Shown: piece by piece, positions 42,777 through 52,387 of the stretch
Numbering within the stretch: position 1 is the stretch's first letter
How the letters are laid out: every line of letters begins with the position of its first letter
Assembly: GCF_014192515.1 (NCBI RefSeq)
Contig: NZ_JACHYB010000002.1
Span: forward strand, 1,248,187 to 1,312,186
From: Microbacter margulisiae
GTDB taxonomy: Bacteria; Bacteroidota; Bacteroidia; Bacteroidales; Paludibacteraceae
DNA length: 64,000 bases
Direction of reading: 5' to 3'
The notes under the pieces: model-generated
What the model was told of the DNA's origin: nothing
Database searches by the model: none
What the model saw: the letters and a program-made list of their open reading frames with translations, nothing else
Made by a program: the position numbers and the translations under genes

Positions 42777-45191
42777 ATGAAAAATGTGGTACAGTTTTTC
42801 TTTGTGGTAAGTTGTTTGTTTATGTCGGTTTCGTGCCGGTCGACAGGACATGTACGGCAGGTGAATAATTTTGATGAAGGGTGGCGGTTTCATTTAGGAG
42901 ACACGCTCAATGCGCAATCCCCAACCTTTAATGATGGCATGTGGCGTAAACTTGACCTACCCCATGACTGGAGCATCGAAGGCCGTTTTGACAGGAACAG
43001 TCCTGCAGGTGCCGGAGGCGGCTATCTCAACGGAGGTCTGGGATGGTACCGGAAAACCTTTACACTGAGCCCATCCCAAAAAGGGGAAAAAGTATTTATC
43101 GATTTTGACGGCGTATACCGCAACAGCACCGTATGGATTAACGGGCATGAGCTCGGCTTCCGCCCCTATGGTTACATCTCTTTCCGGTATGATCTCACAC
43201 CCTATCTCCACTGGGACAAACCCAACGTGATCGCCGTGAAGGTGGACAACTCGCAACAACCTAATTCCCGGTGGTACTCGGGGTCGGGCATCTATCGTAA
43301 TGTTCATTTGGTATTTACCCATCAGGACCGCTTTGCCCACTGGGGCATTTATGTCACCACCCCGGAAGTGAGCCAGGCCAAAGCGACAGTAAAAGTACAA
43401 TTCCAAACCAAGGTAGAACCCACGAAAGAGCCGGTTACTATCCAGGCACAACTCTATGATGCACACGGGAAACTGGTAGCCTCAGCAAAAGCAATTCCCG
43501 TTAAGGACACCCTGAATGCCACTACGATAGAAATTAACACCCCCCACCTGTGGTCAACAACAGACCCTTACCTCTACACTCTGGTCTCTTCACTTTATGT
43601 TGGAAACAAAATAGAGGATCAGGTAAGCACCAGTGTAGGGATCCGTTATTTTAATTTCGATGTGAATAAAGGCTTTTCCCTGAACGGGAAACCGATGAAG
43701 ATCCTGGGCGTATGCGACCATCACGACCTGGGTTGTCTGGGAAGTGCCGTCAACAAACGAGCAATTGAGCGTCAGTTGGAGATATTAAAAAACATGGGCT
43801 GCAATGCCATCCGTACCTCCCATAACCCCCCTGCACCGGAACTGCTGGATCTGGCCGATCACATGGGGTTCCTGATCATGGATGAAGCCTTCGACATGTG
43901 GATGATTCACAAGACGAAATATGATTACTCACGCTACTTTGCCCAATGGCACAAAGAAGACCTGAGTGACCAGATACGCCGTGACCGGAATCATCCCAGT
44001 GTTATCATCTGGAGCGTGGGAAATGAGATACCTGAACAGGCTGCCAAGAAAGGAAGTCCGGAAGACAGGGGAGCTGCTATAATGAAAGAGCTGTGTTCGA
44101 TCGTCCGCGGTCTGGATGACACCCGCCCTATTGTTACCGCCAACAGCAATCCCGAACCCACAAATCCATTGATTAGCTGCGGGGCAACTGACCTGATAGG
44201 AATGAATTATCATATTGAAGACTGGCTTACCTTCCCCAAGGTATATCCGGGGAAGAAACTCATTATTACCGAATCCACTTCAGCACTGGAGACCCGTGGA
44301 TGGTACAGGATGCCTTCTGATTCAATTATCCGGGTACCCAAAGAATGGAATATACCCTATAGCACGCCAAACCATTTATGCTCAGCTTACGATAACACAT
44401 CTGCTCCATGGGGATCGACACACGAAGAAACATGGAAAGTTGTGAAAGCCCATCCCTACATATCGGGAATGTTTATCTGGACAGGATTCGATTACATCGG
44501 GGAACCCACTCCCTACACATGGCCATCACGCAGTTCCTATTTCGGGATCATTGATCTGGCCGGCTTCCCGAAAGATGTTTATTACATGTACCAAAGTGAA
44601 TGGACACACAAGACCGTATTGCATATCTTCCCGCACTGGAACTGGAAGCCCGGACAAATGGTGGATATCTGGTGCTATTACAACAATGCCGACGAAGTAG
44701 AGTTGTTCCTTAACGGGAAGTCACTGGGGAAACGGCATAAAACAGGAGATGAACTCCATGTAATGTGGAGCGTGCCCTTTGAACCGGGGGTTCTCAAGGC
44801 TGTCTCCTACAAGAACGGCAAGGCGGTGAAAATGGTAGAGGAAAGGACGGCAGGGCCAGCAGACCATATTACCCTGGCGGCAGACCGGAATTTGATCCAT
44901 GCCGATAACAGCGACCTGTCCTTTGTTACGGTAAAGATAACAGACAAAAACGGAACCATGGTGCCGACGGCAGATAATCTGGTACATTTCACCGTTACCG
45001 GGCCTGGAAAGATCGTAGGCGTAGACAATGGCAGTGAGATTGACCACGATCCGTTTAAGGCAAATTATTGCCATGCATTCTTTGGAAAATGCCTGGTAGT
45101 GATCCAATCGACCCATAAACCGGGAGTCATTCATTTGACTGCCACTTCGGAAGGATTGCCAGCCCGGAATCTGCCTATTTTCAGTAAATAA
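42777..45191 (+). CDS. GH2 beta-galactosidase, lipoprotein
   Basis: 804 residues. A lipobox SVSC at residues 18-21 marks an outer-membrane or periplasmic lipoprotein. GH2 layout: sugar-binding beta-sandwich (LDLPHDWSIEGRFDR, GGLGWYRKTF), immunoglobulin-like domain, then a barrel with acid/base Glu417 (WSVGNEIPEQ) and nucleophile Glu499 (IITESTSALETRG). A DUF4982-like domain (VDIWCYYNNADEVELFLNGK) and a C-terminal Ig-like domain follow. It would remove beta-galactose, for example from galactosylated xyloglucan side chains. It lies 297 bp after the GH31; a terminator follows. Confidence 0.9.
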   Translation: MKNVVQFFFVVSCLFMSVSCRSTGHVRQVNNFDEGWRFHLGDTLNAQSPTFNDGMWRKLDLPHDWSIEGRFDRNSPAGAGGGYLNGGLGWYRKTFTLSPSQKGEKVFIDFDGVYRNSTVWINGHELGFRPYGYISFRYDLTPYLHWDKPNVIAVKVDNSQQPNSRWYSGSGIYRNVHLVFTHQDRFAHWGIYVTTPEVSQAKATVKVQFQTKVEPTKEPVTIQAQLYDAHGKLVASAKAIPVKDTLNATTIEINTPHLWSTTDPYLYTLVSSLYVGNKIEDQVSTSVGIRYFNFDVNKGFSLNGKPMKILGVCDHHDLGCLGSAVNKRAIERQLEILKNMGCNAIRTSHNPPAPELLDLADHMGFLIMDEAFDMWMIHKTKYDYSRYFAQWHKEDLSDQIRRDRNHPSVIIWSVGNEIPEQAAKKGSPEDRGAAIMKELCSIVRGLDDTRPIVTANSNPEPTNPLISCGATDLIGMNYHIEDWLTFPKVYPGKKLIITESTSALETRGWYRMPSDSIIRVPKEWNIPYSTPNHLCSAYDNTSAPWGSTHEETWKVVKAHPYISGMFIWTGFDYIGEPTPYTWPSRSSYFGIIDLAGFPKDVYYMYQSEWTHKTVLHIFPHWNWKPGQMVDIWCYYNNADEVELFLNGKSLGKRHKTGDELHVMWSVPFEPGVLKAVSYKNGKAVKMVEERTAGPADHITLAADRNLIHADNSDLSFVTVKITDKNGTMVPTADNLVHFTVTGPGKIVGVDNGSEIDHDPFKANYCHAFFGKCLVVIQSTHKPGVIHLTATSEGLPARNLPIFSK

Positions 45192-45199
45192 ATTACGCC

Positions 45200-45241
45200 A
45201 TAAGAAGCCTGGGACTTTTCAGAATCAGGCTTCTTATTTTT
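45200..45241 (+). terminator. Intrinsic terminator after the GH2 beta-galactosidase
   Basis: ATAAGAAGCCTG and CAGGCTTCTTAT: a 12-bp perfect stem with a 14-base loop, followed by TTTTG. It suggests the downstream glycosidases have their own transcription start. Confidence 0.85.
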
Positions 45242-45319
45242 GAACCAATTTTACATCCATAATTATGATAACATCGGCATGCGAATTTCATGCAACCATA
45301 AAAAATAAATTATGATCGC

Positions 45320-47116
45320 ATGAACGCCACAAAAGCAACTCTATTTTGTATAATCCTGTTTGTCGCGACTTTCCTTCAGGCTCAAACGACACCCGGATTA
45401 CTTCCTTTGATTCAAAATCCACAGGGACGTCATTTCATGTCGCTTGACGGGAAATGGAACTATATTCTCGATCCGATGAATAACGGACTCTCTGCAAACG
45501 GATATTTTAAAGAGCCCCATGTGGATAATAAGACTACGTTTAAAGAGTATGACTTTTCAACATCGCCCACTTTGAATGTTCCCGGGGATTGGAATACCCA
45601 AAATGCCACATTGCTGAATTATGAAGGAAGCATGTGGTTGAAAAAAGCGTTTCTGTTTCATCCGCAATCCGGCATGCGTTATTTTATCTACTTTGGAGCA
45701 GTAAATTACCGTGCTATTGTCTATCTCAACGGGGAAAAGATAGGAGAACATATCGGGGGCTTTACTCCCTTTAATGTAGATGCTACATCTCAATTGAAAG
45801 AGGGCGAGAATAGTCTCATTGTATGGGTTAACGATACACGGCAGGCAGATGGTGTACCAACCTTGAAATACGATTGGTTTAATTATGGAGGTATCACCCG
45901 TAAAGTGCGTTTGCTCGAAGAACCCGCAACATTCATTGAAAATTACAAAATACAACTGCAAAAAAAGAGTCTGCATCATGTGGCAGGTTATGTTCAACTC
46001 AATGGAACAACACCCTCGCAGGCAGTTACGGTTTCTATTCCGGAACTGAAACTTGTCCGGACATTTACCACTGATGCAAAAGGATATGTGGCTGTTAATC
46101 TTAATCTTCCTGCTAAGCAACTAATACTCTGGTCTCCTCAGACCCCTAAATTGTATGAAGTCACTATTGCGACAAAAGATGACACGGTAAAAGATGACAT
46201 AGGCTTCCGAAGTATTGAGACACAAGGGCGTGATATTTTACTCAACGGGAAACCTGTTTTTCTGAAAGGAATCAGTATTCATGATGAAGCTGCCTATCGA
46301 AACGGACGCATTTTTTCAGCTTCCGAGAGTAAGATATTGCTTACCTGGGCAAAAGAACTGGGATGTAATTATGTACGGTTAGCACACTATCCTCATAACG
46401 AAGATATGGTGCGTACAGCCGAAAAGATGGGGATTATGGTATGGGAGGAAGTGCCAAATTATTGGGATATTGAATGGAATAATCCAGAGACTTATGCCAA
46501 TTCCCTGAATCAGGTCAGTGAAATGATTTCGCGTGACCAGAACAGAGCGAATGTCATTATTTGGTCAATGGCCAATGAAACTCCTCAAACACCTGCCCGA
46601 AACCGGTTTCTTTCCAATCTTGTAGATTATACCCACACTCACGATAATACACGCCTTGTCAGTATGGCCATGTTACGGGGTGATAAGTCGCATAACCTGC
46701 TTTCGGTTAATGATAGCATGGCCAACAAGGTGGATGTTATCAGCTTTAATGAATATGTGGGTTGGTACGAAGGAGACAACAGTCGTATTGATCAGGTTAG
46801 CTGGCAGATTGATTACAACAAACCATTAATCATCAGTGAATTTGGAGCCGGTGCTGTTGCCGGGTTGCACGGATCACCTACGGAACGGTGGACTGAAGAA
46901 TACCAGGCTGAGTTCTACCGAAAGACCTTGAAGATGATTGATGAGCGTATGCCTAAAATTGCCGGAATGTCTCCATGGATTCTTAAAGACTTTCGTTCTC
47001 CGCTACGGGTGTTGCCGCATATTCAGGATGGATTCAATCGTAAGGGACTCATTTCTGACCAGGGCCAAAAGAAAGAGGCATTTTATGTATTACAGGCATG
47101 GTACAAGCATAAATAA
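45320..47116 (+). CDS. GH2 glycosidase, short form (beta-glucuronidase/beta-galactosidase type)
   Basis: 598 residues, close to beta-glucuronidase length. The signal peptide ends near FLQAQT. It has an N-terminal sugar-binding domain (GDWNTQNATLLNYEGSMWLK), an Ig-like middle domain, and a barrel with acid/base Glu420 (IIWSMANETPQ) and nucleophile Glu507 (LIISEFGAGAVAG). Unlike the preceding GH2 it has no extra C-terminal domains. The sugar cannot be assigned from sequence: beta-galactoside and beta-glucuronide are the main options. It sits between the GH2 and GH3 genes of the same locus. Confidence 0.85.
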   Translation: MNATKATLFCIILFVATFLQAQTTPGLLPLIQNPQGRHFMSLDGKWNYILDPMNNGLSANGYFKEPHVDNKTTFKEYDFSTSPTLNVPGDWNTQNATLLNYEGSMWLKKAFLFHPQSGMRYFIYFGAVNYRAIVYLNGEKIGEHIGGFTPFNVDATSQLKEGENSLIVWVNDTRQADGVPTLKYDWFNYGGITRKVRLLEEPATFIENYKIQLQKKSLHHVAGYVQLNGTTPSQAVTVSIPELKLVRTFTTDAKGYVAVNLNLPAKQLILWSPQTPKLYEVTIATKDDTVKDDIGFRSIETQGRDILLNGKPVFLKGISIHDEAAYRNGRIFSASESKILLTWAKELGCNYVRLAHYPHNEDMVRTAEKMGIMVWEEVPNYWDIEWNNPETYANSLNQVSEMISRDQNRANVIIWSMANETPQTPARNRFLSNLVDYTHTHDNTRLVSMAMLRGDKSHNLLSVNDSMANKVDVISFNEYVGWYEGDNSRIDQVSWQIDYNKPLIISEFGAGAVAGLHGSPTERWTEEYQAEFYRKTLKMIDERMPKIAGMSPWILKDFRSPLRVLPHIQDGFNRKGLISDQGQKKEAFYVLQAWYKHK

Positions 47117-47534
47117 GAAAGTGACCTTCTATGAATACAGGGTTAAGTTCCATTTGACCAGATGCCTTCATAAAAACATTTTTTGACTGAACTATAAAAA
47201 ATCATTTTGAATCATCGCTTATTTAATTGACAAATAATTATTTGCTTGCTTTTGTGTAGAAGATTAATAGAGGTGTACTTTTACCTGAATAGAGAATTTG
47301 TAGAGTATATATATAATGACAACCAGAAAGAGGAAAATTATTTTTGTTTCGTTATTTGATTTTCGATACAAAAGCAGGAGTTGTGACAGACGAATATCTG
47401 TGTATAGACGAATGAACCGGCAATCGTTCCTGTGAAATCAAATTAGAAAAGGAACAAAATGTACGGTATTATGTAGATTGAATGAGAAAGACGAAATATA
47501 ATGTATTAACCCAATTTCAAATTATGAGAAGATT
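47117..47534. other. AT-rich intergenic region
   Basis: 418 bp between GH2 and GH3 genes. No gene, strong hairpin or clear promoter match was seen; the last 60 bp before the GH3 start are A-rich, as is usual for translation starts in this genome. Confidence 0.4.
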
Positions 47535-49868
47535 ATGAAAGCAAGGAAATTACTAACCGGGATCACCCTATTAATGATTGGATGTATGTCATACAGTTTT
47601 ACACCGCCACAAGAGGTTTCTCCGTACGAAAATCAAATTACACAATTGATGTCAAAAATGACATTGGATGAAAAGATTGGGCAAATGTCCCAATTTGCCA
47701 TTGATGTGTTGCTGAAAACGAAAGACAATGTTCCTGTAGAGCCAATTGAACTCGATACGAACAAAGTCAATTATATTCTGGGCCATTTAAAAGCAGGATC
47801 GATCCTGAATGTACCTGCCGGCGTAGCTCAAAAGCCTGCTTTATGGGAAAAGATCATATCTGAAATGCAAAAAGAAGCAATCAAGGCGACAGGAATCCCT
47901 ATGATTTATGGAATTGACGCCATTCATGGCGGAACATATTCGCGTGGTGCAACACTGTTCCCACAAGAAATCGCAATGGGAGCTACGTTCAACCCGGAAC
48001 TTGTTTACAAAGGTGCCGAGGTAAGTGCTTACGAAACAAGGGCATGTGATATTCCATGGAGCTTTTCTCCTGTACTTGATATGGGACGGATGCCGTTATG
48101 GCCACGTATGTGGGAGACATATGGAGAAGATACCTATCTTAATTCCACAATGGGCGTAGCCTGTGTAGAAGGATACCAGGGAAAAGATAGAAACAAAATC
48201 GGCATGGACAATGTAGCAGCTTGCCTGAAACATTATGTCGGATATGGAGTTCCCGTCAGCGGTCAGGATCGGACACCGGCCATGATTCCACAAATCGAAC
48301 TTCTTGAGCGGCATTTGAAACCCTTTGCAGAAGCAATTAAAGCCGGCGCACTTTCCGTAATGGTCAATTCAAGTATTGTCAATGATTTACCGGTACATGC
48401 CAATCATCATTTGATTACTGATGTATTGAAAAATGATCTTCATTTTGATGGTGTGGTAGTAACCGACTGGCAGGATATCAACAATCTTTACGTGCGTGAT
48501 CATGTTGCTTCCAGTAATAAAGATGCCATTCGCCTGGCTATTAATGCAGGTATCGACATGGCGATGATTCCTTATGATCCTTCATTCTGCAGTGACCTGA
48601 AAGAACTGGTTTTAGAAAAGAAAGTTTCCATATCGCGCATTGATGATGCAGTGCGTCGTATCCTGCGATTGAAATACCGCCTGGGATTATTCTCAAAACC
48701 CACCTGGAATATCGCACCTTATACACAATATGCCTCCGATGCTCATCAAAAACTGGCTGAAGAAGCTGCTGATGAATCGATTACTTTGCTGAAAAATGAT
48801 GATCATATTTTACCGCTTTCAAAGAATACCAAAATTTTGCTTACCGGTCCAAATGCCAATTCAATGCGTACGCTTAACGGTGGATGGACCATCTCATGGC
48901 AAGGAGATAAAGCAGATCAATACCTGCCAAACGGCATCACAATTCTGAAAGCGCTTCAGGAGAAAGTAGGCAAAGACAACGTCATTTACGAACCAGGCGT
49001 TACATACGATATGAATGGGCCATATTATGCCGAAAACAAGCCCGACTTTGCCAAAGCCGTTGCAGCAGCTAAAGATGTCGACGTGATTGTTGCCTGTGTT
49101 GGTGAAAATTCTTACGCCGAAACACCCGGGAACCTCAACGACCTGCAATTATCAGAAAATCAACAGGAATTGGTAAAAGAACTTGCAAAAACAGGAAAAC
49201 CCATTATCCTGATTCTAAATGAAGGCCGTCCACGAATCTTCTCAGGCATTGAACCGCTTACAAAAGCTGTGCTCGATATCTACCTGCCCGGAAGTGAAGG
49301 TGGATTAGCATTGGCTAATATCCTGTTCGGGGAGGTAAATCCTTCAGGTCGTTTGCCATTTACGTATCCCAAATATACTAATTTACTTACAACCTACGAT
49401 TACAAACCCTGTGAAAACCGGGCTACAATGAATGGAACTTATTTTTATGCTGCTAACAACACTGTTCAATATCCTTTTGGATACGGATTAAGCTACACTA
49501 CGTTCGAATATTCCGGTTTGAAGGTGAATAAGACACATTTCTTGCCCAATGATGAATTAATCTTTACTGTGAATGTGAAGAACACCGGTAAAGTAGCCGG
49601 TAAAGAGACTGTTTTGCTCTATTCATCGGAAGAAGTTGCCTCGATAACACCCGATAACCGCCGCTTGCGAGCATTTGACAAAATTGAACTTGCCCCGGGT
49701 GAAACCAAAGTGGTCACATTAAAAGTGAAAGCTTCTGATCTTTCGTTTATCGGATTAGATCACAAGTGGCATCTCGAAAAAGGTGCGTTCGACATTCATG
49801 TCGGCAGTCAATCCTTGAAAATTTATGCCGACACCACTAAAATCTGGCAGAACTACCTGAAAGAATAA
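47535..49868 (+). CDS. GH3 beta-glucosidase, first of three
   Basis: 777 residues. N-terminal signal (MKARKLLTGITLLMIGCMSY) with a cysteine at residue 17 that could be a lipobox. It has the GH3 barrel, the alpha/beta sandwich and a C-terminal fibronectin-like domain (LIFTVNVKNTGKVAGKETVL). The nucleophile is Asp311 in VVTDWQDINN. Marks include IPMIYGIDAIHGGTYSRGAT and NAGIDMAMIPYD. It resembles BglX/BoGH3-type periplasmic beta-glucosidases that cut glucose from cello- or xyloglucan-oligosaccharides. Confidence 0.9.
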   Translation: MKARKLLTGITLLMIGCMSYSFTPPQEVSPYENQITQLMSKMTLDEKIGQMSQFAIDVLLKTKDNVPVEPIELDTNKVNYILGHLKAGSILNVPAGVAQKPALWEKIISEMQKEAIKATGIPMIYGIDAIHGGTYSRGATLFPQEIAMGATFNPELVYKGAEVSAYETRACDIPWSFSPVLDMGRMPLWPRMWETYGEDTYLNSTMGVACVEGYQGKDRNKIGMDNVAACLKHYVGYGVPVSGQDRTPAMIPQIELLERHLKPFAEAIKAGALSVMVNSSIVNDLPVHANHHLITDVLKNDLHFDGVVVTDWQDINNLYVRDHVASSNKDAIRLAINAGIDMAMIPYDPSFCSDLKELVLEKKVSISRIDDAVRRILRLKYRLGLFSKPTWNIAPYTQYASDAHQKLAEEAADESITLLKNDDHILPLSKNTKILLTGPNANSMRTLNGGWTISWQGDKADQYLPNGITILKALQEKVGKDNVIYEPGVTYDMNGPYYAENKPDFAKAVAAAKDVDVIVACVGENSYAETPGNLNDLQLSENQQELVKELAKTGKPIILILNEGRPRIFSGIEPLTKAVLDIYLPGSEGGLALANILFGEVNPSGRLPFTYPKYTNLLTTYDYKPCENRATMNGTYFYAANNTVQYPFGYGLSYTTFEYSGLKVNKTHFLPNDELIFTVNVKNTGKVAGKETVLLYSSEEVASITPDNRRLRAFDKIELAPGETKVVTLKVKASDLSFIGLDHKWHLEKGAFDIHVGSQSLKIYADTTKIWQNYLKE

Positions 49869-49885
49869 GCTTCTGATTCTTCCTA

Positions 49886-49959
49886 TTCTGTTGTTCCCTT
49901 TATTCATGCAATACTCCTCATCTCTCCACTAACCAGAGAGATGAGGAGACAACAGAATC
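49886..49959. terminator. Two-part inverted repeat between GH3 genes
   Basis: Inner arms CTCCTCATCTCTC / GAGAGATGAGGAG (13 bp, perfect) lie inside outer arms ATTCTGTTGT / ACAACAGAAT (10 bp, perfect), with a 19-base bulge on the left. A T-rich stretch (TTCTTTTTTCC) begins about 7 bases later. It is a plausible terminator or an mRNA 3'-end structure. Confidence 0.5.
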
Positions 49960-50038
49960 ATCCGTTCTTTTTTCCCATTACTTTGATTATTTATCTTTTG
50001 CAGCCAAATTCATTGCTTTGCAGCTCATTCCATATACC

Positions 50039-52225
50039 ATGCGTTATCTAAAAGAAATTCTGTTAAGTGTCTTTTTTTCTGGCACATTCATCATTTATTC
50101 ACAACAAAAGCTCCCTGTTTATCTGGACGTCACAAAGCCCATCGAACAACGGGTGGAGAATGCTCTTTCCCTGATGACTACCCGGGAAAAAGTCGATTTA
50201 TGCCATGCGCAATCAAAATTCAGTTCAAAAGGTGTCCCCCGTTTAGGAATTCCTGAACTATGGATGGATGATGGCCCGATGGGAATCCGGGAAGAAGTCT
50301 ATTGGGATGAATGGAACGGAGCTCATTGGACCAACGATTCCTGCACAGCATTTCCTGCCTTAACCTGTTTAGCCGCTACGTTTAATCCGAAGATGGCTTA
50401 TCTGTATGGAAAATCAATCGGAGAAGAAGCACGTTACCGTAACAAAAGCGTTTTGCTTGGCCCCGGCGTAAATATTTACCGGACTCCTTTAGGCGGACGA
50501 AACTTCGAGTTTATGGGAGAAGATCCTTTCCTTGCATCGCAAATGGTTGTCCCTTATATCAGAGGCGTACAGTCAAATGGGGTAGCTGCCTGTGTCAAGC
50601 ACTTTGCACTCAACAACCAGGAGACATGGCGTGGCGATGTGGATGTGAATGTCAGCGACCGGGCGCTACATGAAATCTATTTGCCGGCATTCAAAGCAGC
50701 CGTAACCAAAGGGAAAGCATGGGCGATCATGGGTTCCTACAACCAGTTCCGGGGAGAACACTGCTGTGAAAATAATCTCTTGTTGAATAAGATACTGAAA
50801 GGCCGATGGAAATTTGACGGTGTGGTGATTAGCGACTGGGGTGGAGTTCATAATACCACTCAGGCGGTCAATAACGGACTGGACATTGAAATGGGGACAT
50901 ACACCAACGGATTGACAACCAACAGCTCATTTTCTTACTCGGACTATTATCTTGCCAATCCTTATCTTAAAGGGTTAAAGGGAGAAAAGTACAGCATAAG
51001 TGGATTGAACGACAAGGCCCGCCGGATCTTGCGCCTTATTTTCCGTACGGCGATGAACACGCACCGTCCGTGGGGAAGCTTTGCTACGGCAGCTCATGCC
51101 GAGGCAGACCGCAAGATAGCCGATGAAGGGATTGTGCTATTAAAAGATGAAGATCATATTCTCCCAATCGTTTCCAGTAGCATCAAAACTATCGCTGTCA
51201 TCGGTGAAAATGCTACCCACAGAATGACGATAGGAGGAGGAAGTTCATCATTGAAAGTAAAGCAGGAAATTGTCCCTCTTGAAGGGTTACAAGCCCGTTT
51301 TGGCAACGAATATACACTGCTGTATTCTATCGGATATAGCTCCGAAGTCAAAAACAGTGCCGAAGCCGATTCCTTGAGGCAAGCTGCCATCAATGTGGCG
51401 AAGAAAGCCGATATTGTCCTTTTCATCGGAGGTTTGAATAAAGATCCTCACCAAGATTGTGAAGGGACGGATAGGTTGTCATACGGATTACCTTACGGGC
51501 AGGATCAGTTAATCGACAGTCTGGAGAAAGTCAACAAGCATGTGGTAGTTGTTCTGGTCAGTGGAAATGCAGTTGCCATGCCGTGGGCTAACGATGTGCA
51601 AGCCATTGTGCAGGCGTGGTATCTTGGTTCGCAGGCCGGTAACGCCATTGCCGATATTCTCAGTGGTGATGTCAACCCTTCGGGGAAATTACCTTTCACT
51701 TTCCCGGTGAAACTGTCTGATTGCGGGGCGCATTCTTTCGGCGCCATCGCCTATCCTGGCATCGACAAGAAAGAAGTGTACAAAGAGGGCATTCTGGTAG
51801 GATACCGATGGTACGACACGAAACATATCCGGCCATTATTCCCATTTGGTTTCGGACTTTCCTACACCACATTCGCCTATTCGAAACCCGAAGCCAGCCG
51901 GCACGAGTATGCTTTGAATGACACGATTCATGTCCGGTTCAGATTGACCAACAGCGGGAAAAGAGCCGGAGCCGAAACCGCCCAGTTGTACGTAAGCAAA
52001 CCCCAATCGAAGGTCATGCGCGCCGAGAAAGAATTGAAAGCCTTTCAGAAAGTATTCTTGCAGCCCGGAGAAACAAAAGCTGTCATTTTATCGGTACCTG
52101 TAAAGTCCCTGGCCTATTATGATGAGGCAAAAAACGGTTGGATAGTCGAACCCGGAGCTTATAATTTGTTATTGGCAAGCTCATCAAGTGATATTAAGGG
52201 AGAAGCAAGTGTAGTGGTGAAGTAA
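50039..52225 (+). CDS. GH3 beta-glucosidase-like enzyme, second of three
   Basis: 728 residues from ATG 50039 (MRYLKEILLSVFFSGTFIIY signal); a TTG 21 bp upstream is less likely. The nucleophile is Asp266 in VVISDWGGVHNT. GH3 marks: RLGIPELWMDDGPMGIREEV, GGRNFEFMGEDPFLASQM, AACVKHFALNNQETWRGDVD. The C-terminal domain has PFGFGLSYTTFAYS and a fibronectin-like end. It is only distantly similar to the first GH3 (different N-terminal motifs), so substrate or linkage preference probably differs. Confidence 0.9.
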   Translation: MRYLKEILLSVFFSGTFIIYSQQKLPVYLDVTKPIEQRVENALSLMTTREKVDLCHAQSKFSSKGVPRLGIPELWMDDGPMGIREEVYWDEWNGAHWTNDSCTAFPALTCLAATFNPKMAYLYGKSIGEEARYRNKSVLLGPGVNIYRTPLGGRNFEFMGEDPFLASQMVVPYIRGVQSNGVAACVKHFALNNQETWRGDVDVNVSDRALHEIYLPAFKAAVTKGKAWAIMGSYNQFRGEHCCENNLLLNKILKGRWKFDGVVISDWGGVHNTTQAVNNGLDIEMGTYTNGLTTNSSFSYSDYYLANPYLKGLKGEKYSISGLNDKARRILRLIFRTAMNTHRPWGSFATAAHAEADRKIADEGIVLLKDEDHILPIVSSSIKTIAVIGENATHRMTIGGGSSSLKVKQEIVPLEGLQARFGNEYTLLYSIGYSSEVKNSAEADSLRQAAINVAKKADIVLFIGGLNKDPHQDCEGTDRLSYGLPYGQDQLIDSLEKVNKHVVVVLVSGNAVAMPWANDVQAIVQAWYLGSQAGNAIADILSGDVNPSGKLPFTFPVKLSDCGAHSFGAIAYPGIDKKEVYKEGILVGYRWYDTKHIRPLFPFGFGLSYTTFAYSKPEASRHEYALNDTIHVRFRLTNSGKRAGAETAQLYVSKPQSKVMRAEKELKAFQKVFLQPGETKAVILSVPVKSLAYYDEAKNGWIVEPGAYNLLLASSSSDIKGEASVVVK

Positions 52226-52387
52226 TCCTCCCATGCATCGAAATAGAAAATGAATAACATCATAACCCTTTCCCTTATTGATGTAATATCATTAAATCCA
52301 TTCATCAGGATTATAGGTCATTATAAAACATGAAACAATGCAAATTAGAATTGATTCGGCAAATAATTTAATCCATACATACTCATC

